From the IMG/VR virus record IMGVR_UViG_3300020472_000007, positions 1-35,875 of that record: a DNA stretch of 35,875 nucleotides; one strand, 5' to 3'. Below the pieces are notes generated by a model. It ran no database searches and was not told the origin of the DNA. It saw nothing but the letters and a program-made list of their open reading frames with translations. The stretch's first letter is position 1. Every line of letters starts with the position of its first letter. Shown here one piece after another: positions 17,230 through 24,991 of the stretch. The translations under genes and the position numbers were made by a program. This DNA is from a virus.

Positions 17230-18851
17230 TATGCCATAGCCTCTTGTTCAACAGCACTTGCTGGTTCTTGAGGAGAAGGAGCTTGATCTTGAGGAGCTGC
17301 TTGTGGTTCACCAGCTTGTCCATTCGGCTGTGCACTCATCATTTGTTGCGACATTGCCATAGCTTGTTTTTGTATCATTTGTTTTTCTTCTTCAGATGTT
17401 CTTAAATCAGAAGGTACTCCTAATTTATCTGCAACGAATGCAGCTATAGCATCTGGTTTAACTTCCGACATACCTCCTGGGCCTAAAGCATTAGCAATTT
17501 GGAAGAACTGCATTACTTCATTTACTTCTTCTAAATTTTGTGCTTTAGCCAATGGAGAGATAGGAACTACTTTTACTTCTAATCCATTAACCTTTAATGG
17601 TAATTCAATTAAACCTTTTTCATTCATTATATGTAGAACTCTTCTAATAATAGGAACCATTGTTTCTGTTATTAATCTTCCAAAAGCTGCACCCATATTT
17701 TGTGCTAACTCTTTCATTCTCTCTACAATCTCTGTTGCAGATCTTGCAGACATATTATCTGGAGGAAGAGTATCATCGAGTAATGTTTTTTTAATATTCA
17801 TTCTTAAATCATTGATTACAATTTGAGATACATTAAAATCTCCAGCTCTAGGCAATGGAGATAAAGATGCTCCTTGTGGCCCACCATTACGAGCAACAGG
17901 AATAATAGCACCTGGAGTTATTTTAATATTATTAGGATTTAAAACACCATCATCGGCAGCAGTATAAATTCCAGAAATTGCTAGTGATGCGTTCTTTAAT
18001 AATAATTCTAAAGTTTTATTTAATGTTTTAATATCTGGAATGGCTGTAGTGAGTGGGCCTCTTCCCATTACCTCGCCTGGTACTTTCATATATCTACTTA
18101 CCACCCAAGGGCTTTGTTCCATTCTTCTATAAACTAATTCTGATTTAGATTTGTCGTGTACTATGTGGTAACAATAATCTTTTACAATAGGATCAATAAT
18201 AACTGCCTCACATAATTCTATAAGCTCTTGAGGTTTTTCTTTTATTTTTAATTCTAATGATTGTGGAAGAGTAGCATCTGGAAATTGTCTTTTAATTGCC
18301 TCTCCTCTAACTTTAAATTTTCTATAAACATTATCAACTGTACCACTTGGCCCTTCTTCTAAAGCAATTAAATATTGTGGAACCGGAGTAAAGGTAACAG
18401 GATTAAGATCATCTCCAGGCTGAATTAACATTGCAGCAGTACCTACAGAAAGATCTAATAGAAATTCTCCAATCGCTAAATCAAAATTGGATTGTCTTAA
18501 CACAGAAAACATTTTATCTAAATAAAGATCTAATGCTGTCTGTACTTCTAAAGATCTCTCTCTAGGTATATCATTCCCAGGTTCTAATCTGCACCATTTT
18601 TTGTAGGGAGGAAAAAGTCCAGATTGTATTCTGTTAGCAAATCTTTGAGTGGAATGAATAGCTGTACTGTCAAAAACTCTGGACATCTTTGCTTGTCCAG
18701 GAACATTACCTTCGTAATAACCATCGTATAAATTTCTTTGAGGAAGAGCATATTGATAACACTCTTCATAAACAGATCTCCAATTTTCTTTTTTGGCAAA
18801 TGCCTGTTTGTGTCTATTTAAGACTTCTGGTACTTGTAATCTCATTGCCAT
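17229..18851 (-). CDS. Portal protein (head-to-tail connector)
   Basis: At 540 aa it is almost the same size as the T7 gp8 connector (536 aa). Family features include an early NWRSVYEECYQYALPQRNLY region, an FDSTAIHSTQRFANRIQSGLFPP block, and LLDDTLPPDNMSARSATEIVERMKEL in the C-terminal third. The last 50 residues are Gln/Ala/Pro-rich. The portal forms the twelve-subunit ring for DNA packaging. It follows several small structural-type genes and precedes the Bbp19-like and scaffold genes. Confidence 0.92.
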   Translation of the reverse strand: MAMRLQVPEVLNRHKQAFAKKENWRSVYEECYQYALPQRNLYDGYYEGNVPGQAKMSRVFDSTAIHSTQRFANRIQSGLFPPYKKWCRLEPGNDIPRERSLEVQTALDLYLDKMFSVLRQSNFDLAIGEFLLDLSVGTAAMLIQPGDDLNPVTFTPVPQYLIALEEGPSGTVDNVYRKFKVRGEAIKRQFPDATLPQSLELKIKEKPQELIELCEAVIIDPIVKDYCYHIVHDKSKSELVYRRMEQSPWVVSRYMKVPGEVMGRGPLTTAIPDIKTLNKTLELLLKNASLAISGIYTAADDGVLNPNNIKITPGAIIPVARNGGPQGASLSPLPRAGDFNVSQIVINDLRMNIKKTLLDDTLPPDNMSARSATEIVERMKELAQNMGAAFGRLITETMVPIIRRVLHIMNEKGLIELPLKVNGLEVKVVPISPLAKAQNLEEVNEVMQFFQIANALGPGGMSEVKPDAIAAFVADKLGVPSDLRTSEEEKQMIQKQAMAMSQQMMSAQPNGQAGEPQAAPQDQAPSPQEPASAVEQEAMA

Positions 18852-18860
18852 AATCGGTTA

Positions 18861-18971
18861 TTAAAATACTATTGCACCAATAATAAATCCAATAACAATA
18901 CATACTATTTCTCTTCTATTATGTAATTGCCATATCATAAACTTATCTTTGTATTTTTTAATCATCTCCAT
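18861..18971 (-). CDS. Small membrane protein, 36 aa
   Basis: This short ORF upstream of the portal has an AGGGAGG ribosome site. It has a basic start (MEMIKKYKDKF) and a C-terminal hydrophobic helix (REIVCIVIGFIIGAIVF), consistent with a one-pass inner-membrane peptide. It overlaps the 33-aa gene by 14 bases in another frame. No family was recognised. Confidence 0.55.
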   Translation of the reverse strand: MEMIKKYKDKFMIWQLHNRREIVCIVIGFIIGAIVF

Positions 18972-19059
18972 CGTTTTCCTCCCTAATTAATTCTTCTTCA
19001 TTTTCACCTTGATTTAATTTTATAAATCTAGGATTTCTTATAAATTCTTCTTGTTCCAT
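18958..19059 (-). CDS. Small acidic protein, 33 aa
   Basis: The ATG overlaps the upstream stop in a TAATG arrangement. The peptide is rich in Glu, Asp and Asn (begins MEQEEFIRNPRFIKLNQ). No known motif. Evidence for reality is the translational coupling and the lack of free space in this operon. Confidence 0.45.
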   Translation of the reverse strand: MEQEEFIRNPRFIKLNQGENEEELIREENDGDD

Positions 19060-19367
19060 TAAGCCAACTGACTTTCTTTACCAAGATAAGTATTTCTTGG
19101 ATTTCTAGTAGAACCTAACTCTCTTCTAAATTCTCCAGCTAATAAACCACCTCTTCTACTTCTAGCAATTTTTTGAGAGCCTGTTCTTGGTTTTAATTTT
19201 CTAGCAACTTTTTTTTGTTTAGGATCTGTTTTGTATTGGACATCTCTTTCAGCTTTACCAATTTGTCTTTGTTGAACCTCTGGTCGTCTTTTACCTAGTG
19301 GGCTTGATAAAATTTTTACCGGAGCTTTAATTACTTTCTTAACTACTTTTGCTGGTGATCCTCCCAT
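19059..19367 (-). CDS. Small highly basic protein
   Basis: This 102-aa protein is dense in Lys and Arg, beginning MGGSPAKVVKKVIKAPVKIL and containing RKLKPRTGSQKIARSRRGG. It is probably a nucleic-acid or virion-associated protein. It lies with the 88-aa protein between the gp13-like gene and the portal. No family was recognised. Confidence 0.55.
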   Translation of the reverse strand: MGGSPAKVVKKVIKAPVKILSSPLGKRRPEVQQRQIGKAERDVQYKTDPKQKKVARKLKPRTGSQKIARSRRGGLLAGEFRRELGSTRNPRNTYLGKESQLA

Positions 19368-19633
19368 TATGTGTACCTCTTATCAAAATCGTATGGATTT
19401 CTAATTGGATCTACTCTTGTTAGTGTCGTACCTGTACCTAACATTGGAATAGCTCTTTCTTGATTAACTAATAATCTTCCTCCAGCTCTACGAGCTCTGG
19501 ATTTAGATGCAATCTTTCTTAATTCTTTTTGCTCTTTAGCATCTGCTCTAGCCTCTCTCTCATCCAATAATTTGTTGGAAGTTTCAATTTGAGGAGGTGG
19601 AGTATATTTAGGAACTTTAAAAACACTACCCAT
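19367..19633 (-). CDS. Small charged protein next to the basic protein
   Basis: This 88-aa protein begins with MGSVFKVPKYTPPP, followed by a charged helix (DEREARADAKEQKELRKIASKSRARRAGGR) and a polar end. The start overlaps the gp13-like stop. The MG(S)xFxxPK-PPP start resembles N termini of small phage virion proteins, but the function is unknown. Confidence 0.55.
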   Translation of the reverse strand: MGSVFKVPKYTPPPQIETSNKLLDEREARADAKEQKELRKIASKSRARRAGGRLLVNQERAIPMLGTGTTLTRVDPIRNPYDFDKRYT

Positions 19634-20124
19634 TAAAATAACCTCGCAAACATAATATAATCAGATTTATCAATTCCATAATTTTTTAAAATACCTTCTT
19701 CTTTAAAATATAGACTTTTTATCCATTTGACAGCACGAACATTTCGTGAACTGACAGTAACTTGTAATCTATGTAAAGATAATTCTTTTGCTGCTAACTC
19801 CATAAAAGCTAAAGCTCCTTTATGAAATTGTATTCTATGCTTACGAATAAGAGTTTGATCTGGTATTAACCATAACTCTGATACACCTTCCCATTGAGGA
19901 ACTACACCAAAACATAAGACAGGCTTACCTTTTCCTAATACAACATAACCATAACCTTGTTGAGTAGCTGCATCTAAAAATTCTAACCATCCTGGAAATA
20001 ATTTAAGATGTATCTTATCATCTTCTCCAAGATCCATTAAATTAATAAGATAAGATTTAAAAGGTAACACCATATAATCCACACCATCAACTTTAAATAT
20101 CTTTTCTATTGTTAATAGGTTCAC
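19633..20124 (-). CDS. Internal virion protein A-like (T7 gp13/GNAT-fold family)
   Basis: This 163-aa protein contains CFGVVPQWEGVSELWLIPDQ, matching the gp13-type pattern G-V-V-P-x-W-x-G-V-x-E-x-W. It is followed by a HKGALAFMELAAKELSLHRLQVTVSSRNVRAVKWIKSLYF region with the alternating layout of a GNAT acetyltransferase fold. T7 gp13 (138 aa) helps assemble the internal core. Acetyltransferase activity cannot be claimed because no clear acetyl-CoA loop is seen. The start is GTG at 20122-20124, overlapping the previous stop by four bases. Confidence 0.7.
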   Translation of the reverse strand: MNLLTIEKIFKVDGVDYMVLPFKSYLINLMDLGEDDKIHLKLFPGWLEFLDAATQQGYGYVVLGKGKPVLCFGVVPQWEGVSELWLIPDQTLIRKHRIQFHKGALAFMELAAKELSLHRLQVTVSSRNVRAVKWIKSLYFKEEGILKNYGIDKSDYIMFARLF

Positions 20125-20273
20125 ACTTTTGCTTTCTCATAAGTGGCTCTCAATCCTTTAGGAACTTTAAACTTTCTCATTCTCTCATCGGTACAGGATA
20201 TAAAGAATTGTCTTTTTAAAACACAATCCGGAGCCCAAACTTTTACAAGCCAAATGATTTTTTTATCAATCAT
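20121..20273 (-). CDS. Small basic protein, 50 aa, between terminase and gp13-like gene
   Basis: The ATG overlaps the terminase stop as ATGA, and the stop overlaps the GTG of the next gene. The peptide begins MIDKKIIWLVKVWAPDCVLKR and is rich in Lys, Arg and aromatic residues; it has two Cys. No family was recognised. Double coupling to both neighbours and the absence of other coding potential in this gap support it. Confidence 0.65.
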   Translation of the reverse strand: MIDKKIIWLVKVWAPDCVLKRQFFISCTDERMRKFKVPKGLRATYEKAKV

Positions 20274-21793
20274 CCGAATACATCAAAATCTAAAGGAGCT
20301 ACAGAAGGTTTCATTCGACTAGCAGCATTCCCTCTCGTTAATCTTCTATGCTCACCACCACCCAACATTAAATACATAAAAGCATCACCAATGTGTGAGT
20401 GATCATTTTTGTTTGGTTGATCTCTATATCTCTCTCCTCCAGAGATTTGAACTCTTCTATAATGATAACCACCAGCTAAAGATTTTCTTAATCGCTGACA
20501 TTTTCTATCAATTAATAATCCTGGCTTACCTAATATTAATCTATTCATTGGAGATGCACCGGCCTCTCTTCTAACTCTAAAATCATTTGTAGCAGTTGGT
20601 CTAGCAACAAGTCCAAGGGTTCTTAAATGATCGAATGCTGTAACTTCAAAAATTTCATCTCTCTTTTGTCCAGCCGGATCACCCCAGATAAAGACATCGA
20701 ATTTAGGAAATCGAGTTTCTAATTCTCCTTTTAACATTTGACCAAATCTTTCCAGGCCCATATCAAAAGTTACTAGCTCGTGTAAGATTACCCATCTACC
20801 ATTAGAATGTTTTTGTCCAAATACTGCTGCTGGAGTTAAACCAAAGTCCACTCCGACTTGAATAGGATATTGAATATCTGGTTCAATAAAATCTTCCACC
20901 ATTAAACTATCATCGTATTCTGATATAACCGGTTTTCCTTCTTGGACATAAGTATATTGAGCTTGAGCATAACATCTAATCCAATCTAAATTCTTTCCAA
21001 GTAATGTTTGTTCATAGTATCCTGTTGGTAAATTTTTTCTATTTTCTGTTTCTTCTTTTACCTTCCACCATTTTGCAGAACTTAAAACATAACCATTCGC
21101 CTCTGGATTTTCTGGCAGCTCACCTGGAGATACTTCTTCAACAGCACCAGGTTGTTTAAAAAATTTCCAAGCATACTTACCCTTCATTCTTTCTTTCTCT
21201 GCTAATCTATACCACCAATGGTCATCATCCATTGGGTTCGTATCCATTATAATTCCTCTCCAAGGTTTTGCTCCACCATCGGATAATGTTGGGTATCTTC
21301 CTACTCGGTGTGTTAATCCATCAATAACAGCTTTAGGTAACTCTCTAGCCTCATTCACCCAGGCTCCGGTTAATTCCATTGATAATAATTTTCTAACATC
21401 TTTAGGCTGATCAAGAGCTAGAAAAATAACTTCACAATCTATTCCAGGAGCTCCATCTCTTGCCGGTAATTTTATATGATGTGTTAAAGGAGGGCTCCAT
21501 CTAAAAGCTCCCCATATATTTTCTGGGAATAATTCTTGCCAGGTTTTAATCGTGGTTGTTCTTAATTCTGGATAAGAGTTTCTAACAACTACAAATCTTG
21601 AATATTTAATTCCATCTCTAGGAGATTGCTTTTGCTTAACTGCCTTCAACATTATTTCAGCAGCACAAGCATAAGATTTACCAGAGCCTACAGGGCCCAT
21701 TATTCCACGAACAAAACTTTTATCATTTAAGAAATTCCAAATCGTTGGTGAGGAAGAAAAATCTAAATTAAGATTTGTGATAGCATCACTCAT
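20270..21793 (-). CDS. terL: Terminase large subunit
   Basis: This 507-aa packaging motor has a Walker A GPVGSGKS at residues 33-40. Further features are an IIMDTNPMDDDHWWY coupling-type segment around residue 180, and RNase H-like nuclease motifs: VGVDFGLTPAAVFG (first Asp), FIWGDPAGQKRDE (second Asp) and NDHSHIGDAFMY (third Asp). All key acidic residues are visible. The enzyme cuts the concatemer and drives ATP-dependent DNA entry through the portal. The start overlaps the small lipoprotein stop (ATGA). The small subunit lies just upstream. Confidence 0.95.
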   Translation of the reverse strand: MSDAITNLNLDFSSSPTIWNFLNDKSFVRGIMGPVGSGKSYACAAEIMLKAVKQKQSPRDGIKYSRFVVVRNSYPELRTTTIKTWQELFPENIWGAFRWSPPLTHHIKLPARDGAPGIDCEVIFLALDQPKDVRKLLSMELTGAWVNEARELPKAVIDGLTHRVGRYPTLSDGGAKPWRGIIMDTNPMDDDHWWYRLAEKERMKGKYAWKFFKQPGAVEEVSPGELPENPEANGYVLSSAKWWKVKEETENRKNLPTGYYEQTLLGKNLDWIRCYAQAQYTYVQEGKPVISEYDDSLMVEDFIEPDIQYPIQVGVDFGLTPAAVFGQKHSNGRWVILHELVTFDMGLERFGQMLKGELETRFPKFDVFIWGDPAGQKRDEIFEVTAFDHLRTLGLVARPTATNDFRVRREAGASPMNRLILGKPGLLIDRKCQRLRKSLAGGYHYRRVQISGGERYRDQPNKNDHSHIGDAFMYLMLGGGEHRRLTRGNAASRMKPSVAPLDFDVFG

Positions 21794-21918
21794 TGTTTTT
21801 TTATACCCTTGAATGTGTATTTGATCAAACTTGTTTTAGGATCAAACTCTACTTTGCTACATCCACAGAGTACAAACAAACAAATCACACTAACTTTTAT
21901 AATTTTTAAAACTTTCAA
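21790..21918 (-). CDS. Tiny lipoprotein with TTG start, 42 aa
   Basis: The frame reads from TTG at 21916-21918, five bases after an AGGGAG ribosome site, to a TGA that overlaps the terminase ATG. The first 20 residues are a basic N terminus, a hydrophobic core (VSVICLFVLC) and a Cys at position 20 after Gly (LCGC), which is a plausible lipobox, followed by SKVEFDPKTSLIKYTFKG. It overlaps the 65-aa gene by 29 bases. If expressed it would be a small lipidated envelope protein, odd for a packaging cassette. The function is unknown. Confidence 0.5.
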   Translation of the reverse strand: MKVLKIIKVSVICLFVLCGCSKVEFDPKTSLIKYTFKGIKKQ

Positions 21919-22087
21919 CAATGCTCCCTATCCTACTCTCATCTTCAGTTTTATTCCCAAGAGCTAAATTCTTCCAATCAGCTAAAGGCCTACCAGCAAT
22001 TCGTGCAGCCTCTTTATCGCTAATTCGATTTTTTAACATCGACACCTGGATTATCTCCTTCTCCTGGTGTGTTAGTGCTCTCTTCAT
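21890..22087 (-). CDS. Small DNA-binding-like protein near terminase
   Basis: This 65-aa protein starts at an ATG preceded by GAGGAAAT within the small terminase 3' end (68-base overlap). The central NRISDKEAARIAGRPLADWKNLA has a helix-turn-helix-like spacing, suggesting a DNA-binding or terminase-accessory role. No family was recognised with confidence. Confidence 0.55.
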   Translation of the reverse strand: MKRALTHQEKEIIQVSMLKNRISDKEAARIAGRPLADWKNLALGNKTEDESRIGSIVESFKNYKS

Positions 22088-22538
22088 TTATTTCCTCTGC
22101 GTTCACAATGACCGGCTCTTCTGGGCCCTTCATTACAATTCCAACTACAGATGGTTTATCTAATTCCTCTTGAGGATCTAATAAACCTGTAGCTTTCGCT
22201 AATACTCTTAAAACACCAACTTTATCGTGGAGCTCCACTTCGAGCTGTGGGCCCATCTTTGTCGGTGTTACTTTAATTTTTTTTATAGCTTTGATTGCCT
22301 GTGGTGAAATAGCTTTAGGATCCTTAATAGTTACTTTGCCATCTTCATCCCAGGACATAATGTCGTCAATATTCGCTTTGGCTATATCGATAAGCTCTTG
22401 AGCTACATTCTCTTTATTGTGCTCAATGATTTTGGATTTCTGTATCCTTCGTTGAACTACTCGAATACCACCAAAGCGATCTAATGGTGGTTTGACAATT
22501 CTTTTAGAATTTGATTTCGCCATCCCCACTTGTGTCAT
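22020..22538 (-). CDS. terS: Terminase small subunit
   Basis: The middle and C-terminal half of this 172-aa protein match the Terminase_2 pattern: KANIDDIMSWDEDGKVTIKD, then AIKKIKVTPTKMG, VELHDKVGVLRVLAKATGLL. The N terminus is basic with several Lys/Arg, suitable for DNA contact. It recognises the packaging site and hands DNA to the large subunit. The start overlaps the 91-aa gene; a second in-frame ATG (MAKSNSKR) five codons downstream is an alternative. The gene lies two short genes upstream of terL. Confidence 0.82.
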   Translation of the reverse strand: MTQVGMAKSNSKRIVKPPLDRFGGIRVVQRRIQKSKIIEHNKENVAQELIDIAKANIDDIMSWDEDGKVTIKDPKAISPQAIKAIKKIKVTPTKMGPQLEVELHDKVGVLRVLAKATGLLDPQEELDKPSVVGIVMKGPEEPVIVNAEEINEESTNTPGEGDNPGVDVKKSN

Positions 22539-22779
22539 CCTTTTTTGGTTCGTTATTAAACACTCTAAAGAAAGCTACTCCATCTCCTTTGTTATAGGAT
22601 TTGGTTTCATCTCTCTTATAGATTTTTATATCTTGAGCTCCAGAAACTTCTTTAGCCTCTTTGGTTTCTTTATCAAAGTCTTTCGCATCCCATAATTCTA
22701 TGAGATATTCGCCTTGAGGAATATTAATATCCTTAAAGACTTTAAAGTTTCGGTTACTCGCATTTGGGCCTTTTGCCAT
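22504..22779 (-). CDS. Conserved-looking small protein at the head of the packaging operon
   Basis: This 91-aa protein is the first gene after the sigma70-like promoter at 22817-22845, with an excellent AAGGAGG site five bases before the ATG. The sequence has two beta-rich parts (GEYLIELWDAKDFDKETKEA, QDIKIYKRDETKSYNKGD) and an acidic end. No known domain was recognised. Position suggests an early structural or regulatory product of the late unit. Confidence 0.65.
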   Translation of the reverse strand: MAKGPNASNRNFKVFKDINIPQGEYLIELWDAKDFDKETKEAKEVSGAQDIKIYKRDETKSYNKGDGVAFFRVFNNEPKKDDTSGDGEIKF

Positions 22780-22816
22780 ATTTCCTCCTTTTTTGTTTCA
22801 GATTTAAGGCAGTAAT

Positions 22817-22845
22817 ATTATAATCGATTTGAGAATTTATTGCAA
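22817..22845 (-). promoter_or_regulatory. Strong sigma70-like promoter for the packaging/structural operon
   Basis: On the minus strand TTGCAA (22840-22845) is followed by a 17-base spacer and a perfect TATAAT (22817-22822). Transcription would begin near 22809 and reach the 91-aa gene 30 bases on. It is the only obvious consensus -10 in the region and lies in a 197-base gene-free gap, so the main late promoter probably uses host sigma factor. Confidence 0.75.
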
Positions 22846-22856
22846 AAAAATTGTGA

Positions 22857-22901
22857 GATACCCCCCATATATATTTACGCACCCCTCCCCCAAAGGGTAT
22901 C
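22857..22901. repeat. GATACCC/GGGTATC inverted repeat with G-rich loop
   Basis: Perfect 7-base arms (22857-22863, 22895-22901) flank a 31-base segment. The minus strand holds three runs of four to six G with one A-T-rich interval. It is by far the most GC-clustered spot of an AT-rich gap just upstream of the promoter. It could be an activator site, a terminator for the replication genes, or an origin/packaging element. Confidence 0.6.
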
Positions 22902-22976
22902 GAATTTTCAGAAATCAAGGTTATTCGCAATGTTGCCACAGTTATAAAACGCAATCGAACCTTTGGGATTTATAAA

Positions 22977-23846
22977 TTAATATCTCATCTTCCACTTTTT
23001 AGATAACTTCTTAACCATAGCCTGGGCCTCTTCTTGCTTATTCCTGGGCTTACTTACCTTATTTATTGCGTCTTTAAAGAAGTATATCGTGGCTGGTGCA
23101 TCCTTATTGTTATCCCTTCTCCATTCTATAATTTGTTTGATCTTGGCAATAGCTGTCGGAGGATGCAAACCCTGGTTTATCCAATCTTCTACAACTTTTA
23201 CTTGTTTCATATCATATTGTTTGTGCTGTCCGAATATTTCTTCGGTTAATTTTATAAACTGATTTAATATCTCTACTGCCTTTAAGTATATATTAGTACT
23301 GTTACCTATGTTGTTATGTAGTCGCTCTGAATGAATATCTACATATGCATTGGGTGCATATTTCTTCTTATCAGTTATTCCTTTAGATGAATATTCTTTC
23401 TTCCCCCCTTTAATAGGTTTCTCATCCTTTTTACTCTTCGGATATACCTCCACCTTCGGTTTCTCTTCAAAAGACCTATCAGTAACAGTAGCTGTAGCCC
23501 TCGCATCTTCTTCACTCACCTTCGTATCAAATACCATAAAATACTTATTCCCCTTTAGCCCAGGATGTTTCTTTGCATATCGTATATAATCCCATTCAAT
23601 TAGTTTTTTAATGTGCTTACTTATAGTGGATTGAGTGATATGTAAATCTCTAGCAATGGTACTTTGATTGGGCCAACAGACACCTTGCCTGGATGTATAA
23701 TTACCAAGTGCAGCCAGAACTCTGAAGATAGCTGGATGCTTTTTAAATCGAATATCTATTACAGCTCGTTGAGGCAAAACACAAAAATGTCCTGGAGTTT
23801 TACCTTTACCATAATGAACTTTACTTTTCTGTTTTTCTTCCGGCAT
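22977..23846 (-). CDS. Winged-helix replication-type protein
   Basis: Residues about 35-100 of this 289-aa protein form a helix-turn-helix/winged-helix domain: FRVLAALGNYTSRQGVCWPN, QSTIARDLHITQSTISKHIKKLIEWDYI, typical of the HTH_36 class in phage replication initiators. A charged linker (about 125-185) leads to a helical C-terminal domain with IWxR-type residues that might bind a partner such as host helicase or its loader. It overlaps the DnaA-like gene by 26 bases. An alternative view is a transcription regulator of the late genes. The initiator role is inferred from architecture and neighbour. Confidence 0.65.
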   Translation of the reverse strand: MPEEKQKSKVHYGKGKTPGHFCVLPQRAVIDIRFKKHPAIFRVLAALGNYTSRQGVCWPNQSTIARDLHITQSTISKHIKKLIEWDYIRYAKKHPGLKGNKYFMVFDTKVSEEDARATATVTDRSFEEKPKVEVYPKSKKDEKPIKGGKKEYSSKGITDKKKYAPNAYVDIHSERLHNNIGNSTNIYLKAVEILNQFIKLTEEIFGQHKQYDMKQVKVVEDWINQGLHPPTAIAKIKQIIEWRRDNNKDAPATIYFFKDAINKVSKPRNKQEEAQAMVKKLSKKWKMRY

Positions 23847-24345
23847 TCTTATTCAGTTTCATTTTTAATTCCTCATAATCAGCCCAAAGCTCTAATCCCA
23901 AATCCGATTGTAAAGACCAATGTTTAGATCTCTTATCTTTTAATTTCTCGTGGTATAAAACTGTTGTGTGATCCTTATGTACGCAGCTCCTTCCAATATG
24001 GGCCTTGCTATGTTGAGTTAGATCCAGGCATAAGTTTATATACAATGATCTGGGCCTTACAAGCTCGGCAAATCTACTTTTAGAAGTTAATTGATCTGGA
24101 GTTATCTGGTACTTAAAACACACAGCCTCCAATATATCTCGCAGCCATATCCTTGGTTCCTTATTATATTTAGGCTTATACTTGAGCTTGGATCGTAACA
24201 ATTCCAATTCCTCCTGGAGCTTTTCAATTCGATGCTCCATATTAAATACTTTATTCTGGAGTGTTTTTTGATCTCTTTCCTTCTTCTCTTTTTCAGTTAC
24301 CGGAGCTTTCATTACTTTGTATGGTCGAGCATCTACATATGTCAT
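23821..24345 (-). CDS. Stand-alone DnaA domain IV (origin-box binding) protein
   Basis: This 174-aa protein has an N-terminal coiled coil (about residues 18-56) and then a clear DnaA C-terminal DNA-binding domain at about 66-140. Visible signature parts are ILEAVCFKYQITPDQLTSKSR, VRPRS (96-100), a hydrophobic helix with LDLT, and AHIGRSCVHKDHTTVLYH (115-132), in which DHTTV is the box-binding motif. There is no AAA+ ATPase domain, so it cannot melt DNA by itself. Lys124 replaces the usual Arg before DHTT. It may redirect host DnaA or mark a phage origin. A transcription-repressor role is another option. Confidence 0.85.
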   Translation of the reverse strand: MTYVDARPYKVMKAPVTEKEKKERDQKTLQNKVFNMEHRIEKLQEELELLRSKLKYKPKYNKEPRIWLRDILEAVCFKYQITPDQLTSKSRFAELVRPRSLYINLCLDLTQHSKAHIGRSCVHKDHTTVLYHEKLKDKRSKHWSLQSDLGLELWADYEELKMKLNKNAGRKTEK

Positions 24346-24794
24346 TTTTTAGGATCCTTTTTAAAATCAACTACATTACCTGGTTTCTTTTTCTTTTTCT
24401 TATTCCATTCATCCCAGGCTTTCCGGCCCACAATTTCTCTTACATCTTTTTCACTTAACTCTTTTAACATCTCATCAATCTTCCAATTCGGCCTTCTACC
24501 AAATCTAATAGGAGTTTTAGATAAATTTATACTTTCATCTATTAACCATTGAGGCCAGGTTGATTTCTCTTTCTTCGGTTGTGTTTTTTTCTGTTGATGT
24601 TCTTCTACCAACTTGATTAGATAGTTGATATAGTTTTGAGCTTTTTTTAAATCGTTTAAGCCTCCCTTGAGCCTCCACCTTGATATGTACTTCACAATGT
24701 TGCCTTCATTGTAGCCCAGGTTGTTTTTAGTTATATAATCTCTTGGCTGTATTGCTAATTGATTATAATGCTTTGGATCTATTGGATCTGACAT
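24342..24794 (-). CDS. DUF3310-like protein
   Basis: The first 65 residues of this 150-aa protein match the DUF3310 pattern: HYN, IQPRDYITKNNLGYNEGNIVKYISRW, KGGLNDLKKAQNYINYLIKL. The rest is a lysine-rich extension with a WKIDEMLKELSEKDVREIVGRKAWDEWN segment. DUF3310 proteins are frequent in phages near nucleotide and replication genes; their biochemical role is not firmly known. The start overlaps the ribbon-helix-helix gene by 32 bases. Confidence 0.8.
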   Translation of the reverse strand: MSDPIDPKHYNQLAIQPRDYITKNNLGYNEGNIVKYISRWRLKGGLNDLKKAQNYINYLIKLVEEHQQKKTQPKKEKSTWPQWLIDESINLSKTPIRFGRRPNWKIDEMLKELSEKDVREIVGRKAWDEWNKKKKKKPGNVVDFKKDPKK

Positions 24795-24963
24795 TGTTAT
24801 CTCCTTTTTTAATTTGATAGTGAGGTTTTGAATTTAGCACCAATTCTACAGCATCTGTTATAAATTTAACCATAGATACTCGGTGCTTTTTAGCCTCTTT
24901 TTGGAGCTTTCCCTTCAATTTAGTGGAAATCTTCAGATAAATAGGTGTTAATTGAGGTTGCAT
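24763..24963 (-). CDS. Ribbon-helix-helix transcription regulator
   Basis: Residues 8-45 of this 66-aa protein have the CopG/Arc layout: a short polar strand (PIYLKISTKL) followed by LKGKLQKEAKKHRVSMVKFITDAVELVL. This fold binds operators as dimers through the strand. The gene is the first of the leftward unit, 30 bases from the divergent promoter region, so it probably autoregulates and controls the rightward genes. A ribosome site of AAGGA type lies before its ATG. Confidence 0.8.
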   Translation of the reverse strand: MQPQLTPIYLKISTKLKGKLQKEAKKHRVSMVKFITDAVELVLNSKPHYQIKKGDNNVRSNRSKAL

Positions 24964-24991
24964 TTTTTTTCCTTTTTTTTAATTTAATGTA

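Noticed and set aside
18584-18799. 71-aa leftward frame inside the portal gene
   Set aside because: Out-of-frame shadow of a confidently identified portal protein.
22754-22954. 66-aa leftward frame over the gap before the packaging genes
   Set aside because: It covers the promoter and inverted repeat, has no ribosome site and runs into the strong ribosome site and start of the 91-aa gene.
23034-24552. Several rightward frames opposite the replication and DUF3310 genes
   Set aside because: They are Phe/Leu/Ser/Ile-rich antisense translations of lysine-rich coding sequence, without ribosome sites, against well-recognised leftward genes.
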